Position numbers and translations under genes: made by a program | Notes under the pieces: generated by a model | Database searches by the model: none | What the model was told of the DNA's origin: nothing | The model's input: only the letters and a program-made list of their open reading frames with translations | Shown here: piece by piece, positions 21,520 to 30,696 of the stretch | How positions within the stretch are numbered: position 1 is the first letter of the stretch | How the letters are laid out: each line of letters opens with the position of its first letter | Assembly: GCA_036389035.1 (NCBI GenBank) | Contig: DASVQQ010000036.1 | Span: 1 to 41,560, forward strand | Source: Jatrophihabitans sp. | Lineage (GTDB): Bacteria > Actinomycetota > Actinomycetes > Mycobacteriales > Jatrophihabitantaceae | DNA length: 41,560 nt | Direction of reading: 5' to 3'

Positions 21520-22347
21520 ATGGGCACCGAGACACAGCTGGGCACGGTCGGCGTCGCCCGCCGGGCAGTCGAGGCCGACGAGTCGGCCCGGGCCAACCGG
21601 CGCTGGTGGGACGCCGACGCCGATGACTACCACGCCGAGCACGGCAGCTTCCTGGGCGCCGCGGACTTCGTCTGGGGCCCGGAGGGGCTGCGCGAGGAGC
21701 AGGCCCGGCTGCTCGGCCCGCCCGGCTCGCTGGCCGGGTACCGCGTTCTGGAGGTAGGCGCCGGTTCGGCGATGTGCTCGCGCTGGCTGGCCGGCCAGGG
21801 AGCGCGTCCGGTGGCCTTCGACGTCTCGGCCGGGATGCTGCGGCACGCGGTCAGGGCCGCCGCCGAGACCGGCACGGCGGTGCCGCTGGTGCAGGCCGAC
21901 GCCCAGCGGATGCCGTTCCTGGCCGGCTCGTTCGACCTGGCGTTCAGCGCGTTCGGCGCGATCCCGTTCGTCGCCGACTCCGCTGCCGTGATGGCCGAGG
22001 TGGCCCGGGTGCTGCGCCCGGGCGGGCGGTGGGTGTTCGCTGTCAGCCACCCGATCCGGTGGGCCTTTCCGGACTCCCCCGGCCCCGACGGGCTGACCGC
22101 GACGATGTCCTACTTCGACCGCAGCCCGTACGTGGAGTTCGACGCGGCCGGCCGGGCGACCTACGTCGAGCAGCACCGGACGCTGGGTGACCGGGTCCGC
22201 GAGCTGGTCGGCGCCGGCTTCGCGCTGCTGGACCTGATCGAGCCGGAATGGCCTGAGGACCTGGAGCGTGAGTGGGGTCAGTGGTCGCCGCTGCGCGGGC
22301 GGTTGCTGCCCGGCACGGCGATCTTCGTGACCCAGCTGGCCGGCTGA
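21520..22347 (+). CDS. Class I SAM-dependent methyltransferase
   Basis: A 275-residue Rossmann methyltransferase. Motif I is VLEVGAGSAMCSRWLA (about 76-91), followed by the acidic strand end VAFDVSAGML, the LVQADAQRMPF motif and the post-core VLRPGGRWVF. The substrate is unknown. It is divergent from rpsA, a placement I associate with other actinobacteria. TAGATT at 21508-21513 is followed by six bases and the ATG, so the transcript may be leaderless; no Shine-Dalgarno sequence is seen. The sequence CGGCTGAGCC at its stop recurs twice in the following 63 bases. Confidence 0.93.
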   Translation: MGTETQLGTVGVARRAVEADESARANRRWWDADADDYHAEHGSFLGAADFVWGPEGLREEQARLLGPPGSLAGYRVLEVGAGSAMCSRWLAGQGARPVAFDVSAGMLRHAVRAAAETGTAVPLVQADAQRMPFLAGSFDLAFSAFGAIPFVADSAAVMAEVARVLRPGGRWVFAVSHPIRWAFPDSPGPDGLTATMSYFDRSPYVEFDAAGRATYVEQHRTLGDRVRELVGAGFALLDLIEPEWPEDLEREWGQWSPLRGRLLPGTAIFVTQLAG

Positions 22348-22410
22348 GCCCAGCTCGCCGCCCGAATCCGGCAGCGGCTGAGCCCTGCCGACCCCTACAG
22401 CGGCTGAGCC

Positions 22411-23352
22411 TTACAGCCGCCCGGCCGGCTGCGGCTCGGTGTCGGCCCGGCTGGGCGGGCCAGGCTCCGAGGAGCGCCGGTGCAGCAGGAACGCCCCGGC
22501 GAAGGCCAGCAGCGCCACCAGCAGCAGCACCAGCGGCAGGATCACGCCGAGCAGCCGGAGGCTGTTCAACCCGTCCTTGGCCAGCTTGGACTGGTTGTCG
22601 ATGGTGGCGTCGGTGAACACCAGGTCGGCCTCGAGCACCGTGGTCCCGGTGGTCGTGGTGCGCACCTGGTGCTGGGTGCCCTTGACGATGGCGCCGGTCC
22701 TGGGCTCGACCCAGAGCACCCGGGTGTCAGAGTAGATGCCGGGGATGCCGCCGCCGAGTTCGAGCGGGATGTCCTTGAGGACTGCCTCGTACTTGTAGGT
22801 GTCCAGCCCCTTGACCTTGTCGGTGCCGATGAAGCGCGCGTCCGCGGCCTGCTTGGAGTTGACGTCGAAGAGCTTGTACGTGGTCTTCTTGGCGTGGAAG
22901 GGGAACTTGTAGGTCAGGCCGACGTGCTTGACGGGCGCGCCGTCGATGTTCTCGCCGTACTTGGGGTCGTTGACCGCCATGCCGGTCTTGCGGTCGGCCG
23001 GCGCGCGGTCGACGATGACCCGGACGATCCGCTTGTCCGCCGGGTCGGTGCCGCAGTAGGGCGGGTCGTCGATCACCTTGATGATGCAGAGCGTCACCTG
23101 GTTCACCACGACCTTGGAGTCCGAGGCCGCGGAGTCGGCCACCACCTGGCGGGTGGCCATCAGCTCGACGTCCTCGAGCTTTCCGGTGCCGACGTTGTAC
23201 ACCTTGGCCGGGCCGGTCGCGGTCTGCTGCGGCACCTTGAGGTCCAGCGGAGCCTTCTCCACCTGCGAGGGGGCGTAGAAGCGCAACAATCCCGCGAGCA
23301 CCAAGCTGAAGACGCCGAGCCCGATCAGTACGGCAGTGAGGATCTTGCGCAC
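22411..23352 (-). CDS. DUF3068 membrane protein (PorA-family name in databases; Rv0227c-like)
   Basis: A 313-residue protein from GTG 23352 with GGGGGA about nine bases ahead; the frame is open to 23586, but that extra part covers the tandem repeats of the intergenic region. One N-terminal helix (about 3-24), a large extracytoplasmic domain (25-270) with two cysteines (TLCIIK, PPYCGTD), and a C-terminal helix (about 272-295) before a short Pro-rich tail. This is the DUF3068 plan. The family is often labelled porin PorA, but with two helices and a soluble domain it is more likely an envelope-assembly factor. It sits beside glycan genes, as Rv0227c does in mycobacteria. Confidence 0.85.
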   Translation of the reverse strand: MRKILTAVLIGLGVFSLVLAGLLRFYAPSQVEKAPLDLKVPQQTATGPAKVYNVGTGKLEDVELMATRQVVADSAASDSKVVVNQVTLCIIKVIDDPPYCGTDPADKRIVRVIVDRAPADRKTGMAVNDPKYGENIDGAPVKHVGLTYKFPFHAKKTTYKLFDVNSKQAADARFIGTDKVKGLDTYKYEAVLKDIPLELGGGIPGIYSDTRVLWVEPRTGAIVKGTQHQVRTTTTGTTVLEADLVFTDATIDNQSKLAKDGLNSLRLLGVILPLVLLLVALLAFAGAFLLHRRSSEPGPPSRADTEPQPAGRL

Positions 23353-23471
23353 AGCTGTTTTCCCCCTACGGGTGTGCCGACGATTGGCCGACGCTACCAG
23401 CGAGTAGGGCGAGTCCGTAGCATCTGGGTGGAAACAATCGCGCAACGTCGGCGGTGCGCCTGCCGGGCCGC

Positions 23472-23551
23472 CCGGCATAGCATCCAGCCGGCATAGCATC
23501 CGGCCGGCATTACATTCAGCGGCGAGGCCATCCGGCGGCCTCGGCATCCGA
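23472..23551. repeat. Degenerate 16-bp tandem repeat, about 5 units
   Basis: Units starting CCGGCATAGCATCC run back to back from 23472 (23472-23487, 23488-23503, 23504-23519, then two weaker copies). The array lies in the divergent gap between the DUF3068 gene and the glycosyltransferase-like gene, ending 16 bases before the latter's ATG, so it overlaps their promoter region. Confidence 0.8.
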
Positions 23552-23567
23552 AGCGGCAGAGGAGCGC

Positions 23568-25445
23568 ATGAGCACGACGGCTCCACTCCCCACCGCTGAG
23601 AGCGACGCGCCGCAGCGCTCGATCGGGTATCCGACGGTCATCGGCCTGATCGTGCTCGTCCAGGCCGGCTGGTTCGGCTACTTGGCCAGCCGCGGCTGGT
23701 TCTACGGCGATGACCTGAGTTACCTGGGCGCCGCCACCGGTGAGAGCCTGAACTGGGCCTACCTGTCGGCTCCGGTGAACGACCACTTCGTCCCCGGCCT
23801 GCGGTTGCTGTTCTGGCTGATGAACCGCGCGACCGGGCTGAACTACGACATCACGATCATCGCCCGGATGGCTTTGCAAGCGGTGGCGACCGTCCTGCTC
23901 TACCGGCTACTGGTGCTGCTGGCCGGTCGCCGGCCGGGCGTGCTGCTGCTGACCGGCTGGTACGCCTTCGGCACCCTGCTGCTGCCCGGCTCGCTCTGGC
24001 TGACCACCGCGGTCGACCTGCTGTGCTCGCAACTGCTGGTGATCCTGGCCATCGACCTGCACATCCGTTACACCGTGACCGGACGGCTCCGGCTGGCAGT
24101 GGGGACCGCGGCCGCGCTGCTCGGCGCCCTGTCGTTCTGGGAACTCTCGGGGATCACCGCGCTGCTGCTGCCGATCCTGTCCCTGGGATTCCTGCACGAG
24201 GGCACCGCCGGGCAACGCCTGCGGGCCGGCCTGCGGCGCTGGCCGGGCTGGCTGGTGCTCGCTGCCGCCCTGGCCGGCTGGCTGGGGTACTTCGTGACCG
24301 GCCCGTACGGCGGCGCGGCTCACCGGCTCGACTTCGGCTCAGCCCTGCACGTGCTGCGGGTGGGCTGGCTGGACGCGCTCGGCCCGGCCCTGCTGGGCGG
24401 TCCCTGGCGGTGGTTCCACCGGGGCGAGGTGTACTTCCCGATCGCCGATCCACCGCTGGCCGCGGTGCTGCTCGGGCAGGCCTGCATCGTGGCCGCCGTG
24501 CTGGTGGCCTGGCGTCGATCCGGCGCCCGCAGCGTGCTGGCCTGGTCGCTGCCAGTCCTGACCTTTCTCATCAGCACCCTGGTGGTGGCCCTGGGCCGGT
24601 TCCAGGTGTTCGGCGACCTGAGCCCCCGCTCGTTCAACTACGCCTTTCCGGTCGCGGTTCCCCTGGCGGTGGCAGCGGCGGTGGCGTTGCTGCCCAGCAC
24701 CGCGGCCCAGGTGGCGGCCCGGGCCGCCAGCAGCGGACTGCCCGACACCCCCGCCGTGCTGAGATGGCGGCCGCGGGTCGTCCCAGCGGCGCTTGCCACG
24801 CTGTTCCTGGTGTCCAGCGGGCTGTCCGCTGCCACCTTCACCGATCGCTGGGCGCAGAACCCGTCGGAGGCCTACGTCGACAGGCTGAGAAGTTCGGTGC
24901 GCGCCGCCGGACCTGGCGTGAACCTGTGGGACAGCAGGGTGCCGCCCGGGGTGCTGGCCTTCTTCTCCGAGCACAACCACGTCTCTGACGTGCTGAAGCT
25001 GGCCAAGCTACCCGCCCGGTTCCAGGACGCGCAGACCCCTCCGATGCTGGTGAAGCCGGACGGCAGCCTGGCGCCGGCCAGCCTGTTTCCGGTCGCCACC
25101 CAGATCGGACCGAACAAGGGCTCCTGCACCCGGCTGGTGCAAGGCCAGGGCAGTTGGACCATCCCGCTGTCCAAGAGGCTCGGCTCCAACGAGTACTTCG
25201 TCCAGCTCAGCTACCTGCAACAGAAGGCCTCGGTGCTCTACCTCGCGATCCGCGACCAGACCGGCAGGACGGTCGAGCCCGAAGGCGGCTCGCGCCGGGA
25301 ACTGCCCTTCCAGTTGGCCTATCTCTACCTGCGGCTGCCGTTGACGACGGCGGAATCGCTGGTGGTGCGCAGCGAGGGCCTGGACACCAATGTCTGCATC
25401 GGCGCCATAGTGGTGGGCGTGCCGTACGCGTTGGCAGAAAAATGA
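23568..25445 (+). CDS. Polytopic membrane protein, GT-C glycosyltransferase-like
   Basis: A 625-residue protein with about ten or more helices in residues 22-440 and a soluble C-terminal domain of roughly 190 residues. The first extracytoplasmic loop carries an acidic pair in WFYGDDLSYLG (D48, D49), the place where GT-C glycosyltransferases using polyprenyl-phosphate sugars keep their catalytic acids. No exact family is recognised. AGAGGAG precedes the ATG. The stop overlaps the acyltransferase start as ATGA, so the two are coupled and may act on the same glycan: one adding a sugar, the next an acyl group. Confidence 0.75.
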   Translation: MSTTAPLPTAESDAPQRSIGYPTVIGLIVLVQAGWFGYLASRGWFYGDDLSYLGAATGESLNWAYLSAPVNDHFVPGLRLLFWLMNRATGLNYDITIIARMALQAVATVLLYRLLVLLAGRRPGVLLLTGWYAFGTLLLPGSLWLTTAVDLLCSQLLVILAIDLHIRYTVTGRLRLAVGTAAALLGALSFWELSGITALLLPILSLGFLHEGTAGQRLRAGLRRWPGWLVLAAALAGWLGYFVTGPYGGAAHRLDFGSALHVLRVGWLDALGPALLGGPWRWFHRGEVYFPIADPPLAAVLLGQACIVAAVLVAWRRSGARSVLAWSLPVLTFLISTLVVALGRFQVFGDLSPRSFNYAFPVAVPLAVAAAVALLPSTAAQVAARAASSGLPDTPAVLRWRPRVVPAALATLFLVSSGLSAATFTDRWAQNPSEAYVDRLRSSVRAAGPGVNLWDSRVPPGVLAFFSEHNHVSDVLKLAKLPARFQDAQTPPMLVKPDGSLAPASLFPVATQIGPNKGSCTRLVQGQGSWTIPLSKRLGSNEYFVQLSYLQQKASVLYLAIRDQTGRTVEPEGGSRRELPFQLAYLYLRLPLTTAESLVVRSEGLDTNVCIGAIVVGVPYALAEK

Positions 25446-26653
25446 CCGCCCCGAACACCGCCGGCACGGACCTGTCCCGGCACTTCGACGCGCTGGACGG
25501 CATGCGGGCCATCGCCAGCTACGCGGTCATCTTCACCCATGTCGGTTTCCAGTCCGGCCGGTCCTTCGGAACCGGGCCGCAGGCGCCCTGGCTGTCCCGG
25601 CTGGACACCGCGGTGCCGATCTTTCTGATGCTGTCGGGGTTCCTGCTCTACCGGCCCTTCGTGGCGCGGGCTTTCCGCGGGTTGCCGGTGCCGCGGACCG
25701 CGGGGTTCTACTGGCGGCGGGCGCTGCGAGTGCTGCCGGCCTTCTGGGTCACAGCCGTCATCACGCTGGGCCTGCTCAGCACCCACCGCGCGAGCCTGGG
25801 CGACTGGCTCTCCTACCTCACCCTGACCCAGGTCTACAACGGTCACGACGTCGATCCGTCGCTGACCCACATCTGGACCCTGGCCGCCGAGGTGTCGCTG
25901 TACGCGGCGCTTCCGCTGCTGGCGCTGTCCCTGCGTGGCCGCCGAAGCCCCGAGCAGCTCCTGCGCAGCCAGTTCCTGCTGATCGGCGCGCTGCTGGTGG
26001 CCAGCGTGGCCTGGCAGCTGGGTGTGTACGAAGTCGAATTCCTGGGCTTCGTCGCGACCAAGTGGCTGCCCGGCACCGTCGACTGGTTCGCGCTCGGCAT
26101 GCTGCTCGCCACGCTGTCGGTCACGCCGGCCGGCTGCACCGCCCTGCGCCGGACCCGGGAGGTGCTGAGCCAGTGGGCCGGATCTCCCGAGCTGTGCTGG
26201 CTGCTGGCCATCCTGCTGTACTGGTTCCTGACCCTTCCGCTGGCGGGCCCCCTGGACCTGAGGGTGCCCACCGCCGGTGAGCACCTGGCCAAGAACCTGC
26301 TGCAGGCCGCTGTGGTGTTCTTCCTGCTGCTGCCGCTGACCCTGGGGAGCGGCGGGGTGATCGGGCAGGTGCTGAGCAGCCGGGTGCCGCGGTTCCTCGG
26401 CCAGATCTCCTACGGCGTGTACCTGTGGCACCTACCGGTGCTGCTCTTCCTGCACCGGACGCTGGACATCCCGATCTGGCAGGGTCATTTCTGGAAGCTC
26501 CTGGTGCTCACCGTCGGTTTGACATCCGTACTGGCAACGCTGTCGTGGTACCTGCTGGAGCGGCCTTTGCTTCGCCGGTACTCCCGGCCGACCTGGCGCA
26601 ACGTGGGTGAGCCGAGCACCGCCAAGCAGATGCCGATCACGCAGAGCACCTGA
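25442..26653 (+). CDS. Acyltransferase-3 (OafA/YrhL) family membrane protein
   Basis: A 403-residue membrane protein with about ten helices. The family start is clear: HFDALDGMRAIASYAVIFTHVG with the conserved His33, followed by RR-type residues in FYWRRALRVLPAFW, and the SYGVYLWHLPVLLF motif near the end. These enzymes move acetyl or other acyl groups onto surface sugars. The start at 25442 overlaps the preceding gene's stop. Rv0228 of M. tuberculosis is an acyltransferase in an equivalent neighbourhood. The last 169 bases overlap, on the opposite strand, the 3' end of the aftD-like gene. Confidence 0.92.
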   Translation: MTAPNTAGTDLSRHFDALDGMRAIASYAVIFTHVGFQSGRSFGTGPQAPWLSRLDTAVPIFLMLSGFLLYRPFVARAFRGLPVPRTAGFYWRRALRVLPAFWVTAVITLGLLSTHRASLGDWLSYLTLTQVYNGHDVDPSLTHIWTLAAEVSLYAALPLLALSLRGRRSPEQLLRSQFLLIGALLVASVAWQLGVYEVEFLGFVATKWLPGTVDWFALGMLLATLSVTPAGCTALRRTREVLSQWAGSPELCWLLAILLYWFLTLPLAGPLDLRVPTAGEHLAKNLLQAAVVFFLLLPLTLGSGGVIGQVLSSRVPRFLGQISYGVYLWHLPVLLFLHRTLDIPIWQGHFWKLLVLTVGLTSVLATLSWYLLERPLLRRYSRPTWRNVGEPSTAKQMPITQST

Positions 26654-29600
26654 ACCCCGGCCGAGCCGGCCAGCGGCTGCGGCCCCCCGCTCGGCCGGAT
26701 CGCTTCGGCGCAGCCCGCCAGCAGGATCAGCACCGCCGGGGACCAGGCCGGCAGGCCACCTCGCCACCGCACGGCCAGCCATCCCAGGCCGATTGCTGCC
26801 GCGGCAACTGCCAATCCGACGAACCCGGCCAGCACGAACGATGCCGTTCCGCACAGCGCCGTGGCCCAACGGGGCGGCATCGACCGCTCGCCGACCGGGG
26901 GTGCGGCAGAGGGTCGCCGAGCGGTGCCCACCAGCACCAGCAGCCCCACCACCGCCAGTAACCCGAGCAGCAGGCCGGCCCGGAAACCGGTCTGCGGGGC
27001 ATAGCGCAGCGACACCTCCCCGCTGGCGCCGGCCGGCAGCCGCCAGGCCTGCTGCCAGCCGTCCACCCGGACCGCCGCGAGCCGGCGGCCGTCCAGGCTG
27101 GCCTGCCAGCCGGCGTTGAAGTTCTCCCGGACCACCAGCAGCGCGGGGGCCGTGGTCTCGACCCGGACCGTCCGGCTGGTGGCCTGCCAGCTCAGCGGTG
27201 TGGCGGTCCCGGCCGGGGCGCTGCCGGCCAGCTCCAGCCCGGGCCGCCGCAGGGTCAGGGTGAGCGGGCTGGCCGACGGGCTCGCGGCCAACCGGAGCCG
27301 GTGGGCGCCTGCCGCCAGCGTCGTCGGCGCCTGATCACAGGTGCGTGCCCTCACCGGCTCACCCGCCAGCAGCTGCTCGCGGGTGGCCTCGGCCCGCATC
27401 GGCAGCGGGATGCCGTCGACCAGAACGGCCAGTCCGGACGAGCAGCTGAACTCGATCGGCCCGGCCGACCGCCGGTTGACCACCCCGTTGACGGCCACCT
27501 CGGTGATGCCCGCGGGCAGCAGCCGGGGCGCGCCGAAGCGGGTGCTGGTGGTGGCGCGAAGCTCGGCGCTCAGCACCGTGATCCTCAGGGTGCGGGTGAG
27601 TACCGGCGCCGGCAGCCTCAGCAGCCCCCCGGCAGGCACCTCGAAGGTCCAGCTACGCCCGCCCGCGGCCACCGCGACCTGCCGCGGCAGGGCCATCGGA
27701 GTGTCCCGGTCCAGGTGCAGCCGCAGGGTGGACACCGATTGCCGGCTTCCGAGGTCCAGGGTCAGCGACGGTGTCTGATCGCCGGGTGCGGCCACCCAAC
27801 TGGTCGCCCGGTCCCCGTCCACCGCCGCGCCGGGACGCTCGCGGGGATCGGCGTCGTCGACCGAGGACGCCGTCGCGGTGATGGCGGCGCCGGCGTCCAG
27901 CAGCTCGTCCAGGGCCGCGCCGGGCCGAGGCGTGACGGTGGCCGTGATGCCGTAGCGCTGGCCGGCCGGCATCGTGAAGGTCCGGTCGATCATGCCGTCG
28001 CTCTCACCGCTGCTGGCGAACGTCGCATCGCAGGCGGCCCGTCCCGCCACGGTCAGGCAGGTGGATCGGCCGCCGAGCTCGGTGGCGAAACTCAGCGCGT
28101 CCGGAGCCACCCCGGTGGTCGGCACCACCAGCGTTCGGGTAGGGGTGAGTCCGGCGATCGTGAACGTCGAGATGCCGACCGAGGTGGTGCCGGGTGAGGC
28201 GTCCAGCACGGTGAGGCGCAGCTGCCGGGCCGGCCCGGGCGGCAGCGCCAGCTGCTGCGGAAAGGGTCCGGGCGAGACGTCGGAGTCCCGCGTTCCCGAG
28301 TCGGTGGTGATCCGGACCCGGTTCGGATATCCACCGAGGGCGTCGGCGAAGGCGACCTCGACCGTGGGTTGGAAGGTCGGCACCGCCAGGGTCACCGACA
28401 GCCACTCGCCCTTGACGCCGGCGAGCGTGCCGCTGCGCCAGGACGTCGCGGGATCACCGTCCACCGCCGACCACGGCCCGTAACCGGCGCCGCGATTGAC
28501 CAGCGCGACGGCCTCCGCCCCGGACGAGGACGCCTGGACGTCGGTGACACCACCGCCGTAGGCGACCGTGGAGAGCACCCCCGGCGACGGTGGCAGGTAG
28601 TCCTGAGCCGCCCGGGGTTGTCGGTACGGCTGGTTGGCGGTCAGGGTCGCCGAGGTGCCGCCGGGCTGGCCGAACGTCGCCTCCCGGCGCCGGATGCCGT
28701 CGGTGACCACGGTGACGCCCTCGGCGGCCCGGGCGTCGGAACCGAACAGCACCGGGGTGTCGGGGTCGATCCCGGCAGTGACCAGCGCTCCGAGCGAGTC
28801 TGCCGATCCGGTGGCGAGCACCGTGCCCGAGGCGGGCAGCAGGCCCACCGCGCCGGACCATCCCGGCACTCCGAAGATCTCGATCGCCGGCCGGACGACG
28901 GTGGCGCCGACATCGACCAGCCGGTTCCGGTCCGGGGCGAACTCCTGGATGCTGCCGAACGAGGTCACCGCCGAGAAGCCTGGCGTGGCCCGCAGCGTCG
29001 CGTGCACGAAGGCCAGGTTGGTGGCTGCGGACGCCGCGGTGTTCAGGTCGTTGCGCACCACCAGGTAGCGGATGCCGGCGCGGGCCAGCAACGGCGCCAG
29101 CGCGTCATCGCGATGACCCGAGGCGATCCGCAACGTCAGATCGTCCAGCAGCCGGATGTAAGCCGCCGGGGTCAACGGGATCCCGTCCCGGACCGTCCAC
29201 GGCGCGGCGGCCACCGGCTGTAGCGCATCGTCGACGGTGGCTCCCCAGACGTAGGTCGGCCGGGACGCGCCGGGGACCACCAGCGACCGGCCGGCGCCGG
29301 AATTGCTGCCCAGCCAGGCGCCGGCCTGGCGCCACCAGTCGGCTTCGGTCACCGACCGCGGTTGTGGGATGACGCTGGTGACCACCGCCGGAGCGGCCGC
29401 CAGCGTGCCGATGGTGACAGCCAGCGCGGCTGCTATCAGCCGCGGGCGCAGCTCCAGGGCCTTGCCGTACCAGCGCGGGTGCCAGCGCTCGGCCAGCCGC
29501 AGCCGGCTGAGCAGCCACCCGAGGCCGAGTGCCAGCGGCAGCCGGATGAGCGGGTCGAACTTGTGGACGTTGCGAAAGGCGTTGAGCGGCCCGTCCAGCT

Positions 29601-30696
29601 GGGTTCGCAACCAGCCCCCGGCCGGCGGCCCGACCGGCGCCAGGTACCCCATGGTGACCAGCGCCAGCCCCAGCAGCAGGCAGCTGATCGCGAACAGCCG
29701 GTTGGGCTTGTCGCGGTGGCTCAACCCGACCAGCCCCGCCGCCGCCACCGCGGTGGTGCCCAGGATCACCGCGGGAACCGCGACCAGGATCCAGCCGCCG
29801 GGCCAGATTCCGGGTCCGAGGTAGGCCTGCCAGTGATCGGCCCCGCGCAGCGACGCGATCAGGCTGGTGATCCCGGTGGTGACGCTGCTCGGTTCGATCC
29901 AGTCCAGGAACGGTGGGCTGTACCGGCCGAGCAGCAGCAGCGGCAGCATCCACCAGGCGCTGGCCAGCAGCACCGCCAGGCTGAACCACAGCATCAGCTC
30001 CCGGCGCCGGCGGCCAGGCTGGCGGGTGAGCAGCCACAGCGCGGGCGCCGGCAGCACCGCCAGGGTCGCCGCGGCGTTGACGCCGCCGGCGAAGAGCAGG
30101 GCCAGCCCGGCAAGCGCGCCGGCGCGGCGGGTGGAACCGCGCTCGGCGCCGATCACCAGCGGAATCATGATCCACGGCAGCGCCGCCATCGGCATCAGCT
30201 CGGAGGAGATCGAGCCCAGCTCGCTGAGCATCCTCGGCGCCAGGGCATAGCTCAGGCCGGCGGCGACCTTCGGCCAGAACCCGGTGGCGCCCAGCAGCCT
30301 GGCCAGCCGCACCATGCCCAGGAAGGCCGCGACCACCAGCGCGGACTCCCACCCGCGCTGCACCACCCAGGCCGGCAGGCCCGCGAGCTTGCCGAGCACG
30401 AAGAACGGCCCCATCGGAAACAAGTAGCCGTAGGCCTGGTTCTGCAGTTGCCCGGCGGCTCCCAGCGGATCCCAGAGCGTCATGGACCGCCGCAGGAACC
30501 GCACCGGATCGACCACCAGATCCAGCTTGGTGTCCGGAGCCGTCCGGCCGGCGCTCTGCGAGAACACCAGCAAGGTCAGCCCGAAGCTGAGGATGATCAG
30601 GCGCAGTCGCTGCACCGCCAGCGGTGGCAGTGCTTTACGGTCGGGCTCGGCTGGGGCCGCGTCTCCCATCCGGGCCTGCGTCGCGGTCGTCGTCAT
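26485..30696 (-). CDS. aftD: Alpha-(1->3)-arabinofuranosyltransferase, AftD family (DUF3367)
   Basis: A 1403-residue membrane enzyme. The first 470 residues are a GT-C module with about ten helices, opening with SAGRTAPDTKLDLVVDP, a stretch typical of AftD. A long extracytoplasmic region follows with two discoidin/F5-8C-like carbohydrate-binding modules, near residues 725-830 (AVDGDPATSWRSG) and 940-1040 (AVDGDRATSWVAA), then C-terminal helices from about 1250. AftD adds alpha-1,3-arabinofuranose branches from decaprenyl-phosphoryl-arabinose in arabinogalactan and lipoarabinomannan. The start overlaps the methyltransferase stop (ATGA). The 3' end overlaps the convergent acyltransferase gene by 169 bases. 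Substrate in a non-mycolate host is uncertain. Confidence 0.88.
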   Translation of the reverse strand: MTTTATQARMGDAAPAEPDRKALPPLAVQRLRLIILSFGLTLLVFSQSAGRTAPDTKLDLVVDPVRFLRRSMTLWDPLGAAGQLQNQAYGYLFPMGPFFVLGKLAGLPAWVVQRGWESALVVAAFLGMVRLARLLGATGFWPKVAAGLSYALAPRMLSELGSISSELMPMAALPWIMIPLVIGAERGSTRRAGALAGLALLFAGGVNAAATLAVLPAPALWLLTRQPGRRRRELMLWFSLAVLLASAWWMLPLLLLGRYSPPFLDWIEPSSVTTGITSLIASLRGADHWQAYLGPGIWPGGWILVAVPAVILGTTAVAAAGLVGLSHRDKPNRLFAISCLLLGLALVTMGYLAPVGPPAGGWLRTQLDGPLNAFRNVHKFDPLIRLPLALGLGWLLSRLRLAERWHPRWYGKALELRPRLIAAALAVTIGTLAAAPAVVTSVIPQPRSVTEADWWRQAGAWLGSNSGAGRSLVVPGASRPTYVWGATVDDALQPVAAAPWTVRDGIPLTPAAYIRLLDDLTLRIASGHRDDALAPLLARAGIRYLVVRNDLNTAASAATNLAFVHATLRATPGFSAVTSFGSIQEFAPDRNRLVDVGATVVRPAIEIFGVPGWSGAVGLLPASGTVLATGSADSLGALVTAGIDPDTPVLFGSDARAAEGVTVVTDGIRRREATFGQPGGTSATLTANQPYRQPRAAQDYLPPSPGVLSTVAYGGGVTDVQASSSGAEAVALVNRGAGYGPWSAVDGDPATSWRSGTLAGVKGEWLSVTLAVPTFQPTVEVAFADALGGYPNRVRITTDSGTRDSDVSPGPFPQQLALPPGPARQLRLTVLDASPGTTSVGISTFTIAGLTPTRTLVVPTTGVAPDALSFATELGGRSTCLTVAGRAACDATFASSGESDGMIDRTFTMPAGQRYGITATVTPRPGAALDELLDAGAAITATASSVDDADPRERPGAAVDGDRATSWVAAPGDQTPSLTLDLGSRQSVSTLRLHLDRDTPMALPRQVAVAAGGRSWTFEVPAGGLLRLPAPVLTRTLRITVLSAELRATTSTRFGAPRLLPAGITEVAVNGVVNRRSAGPIEFSCSSGLAVLVDGIPLPMRAEATREQLLAGEPVRARTCDQAPTTLAAGAHRLRLAASPSASPLTLTLRRPGLELAGSAPAGTATPLSWQATSRTVRVETTAPALLVVRENFNAGWQASLDGRRLAAVRVDGWQQAWRLPAGASGEVSLRYAPQTGFRAGLLLGLLAVVGLLVLVGTARRPSAAPPVGERSMPPRWATALCGTASFVLAGFVGLAVAAAAIGLGWLAVRWRGGLPAWSPAVLILLAGCAEAIRPSGGPQPLAGSAGVQVLCVIGICLAVLGSPTLRQVGREYRRSKGRSSRYHDSVASTDVKPTVSTRSFQK

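Noticed and set aside
22411..23352. Reading the DUF3068 protein as a true PorA porin
   Set aside because: It has two terminal helices and a large soluble domain, not a small pore-forming peptide; the database name seems misleading here.
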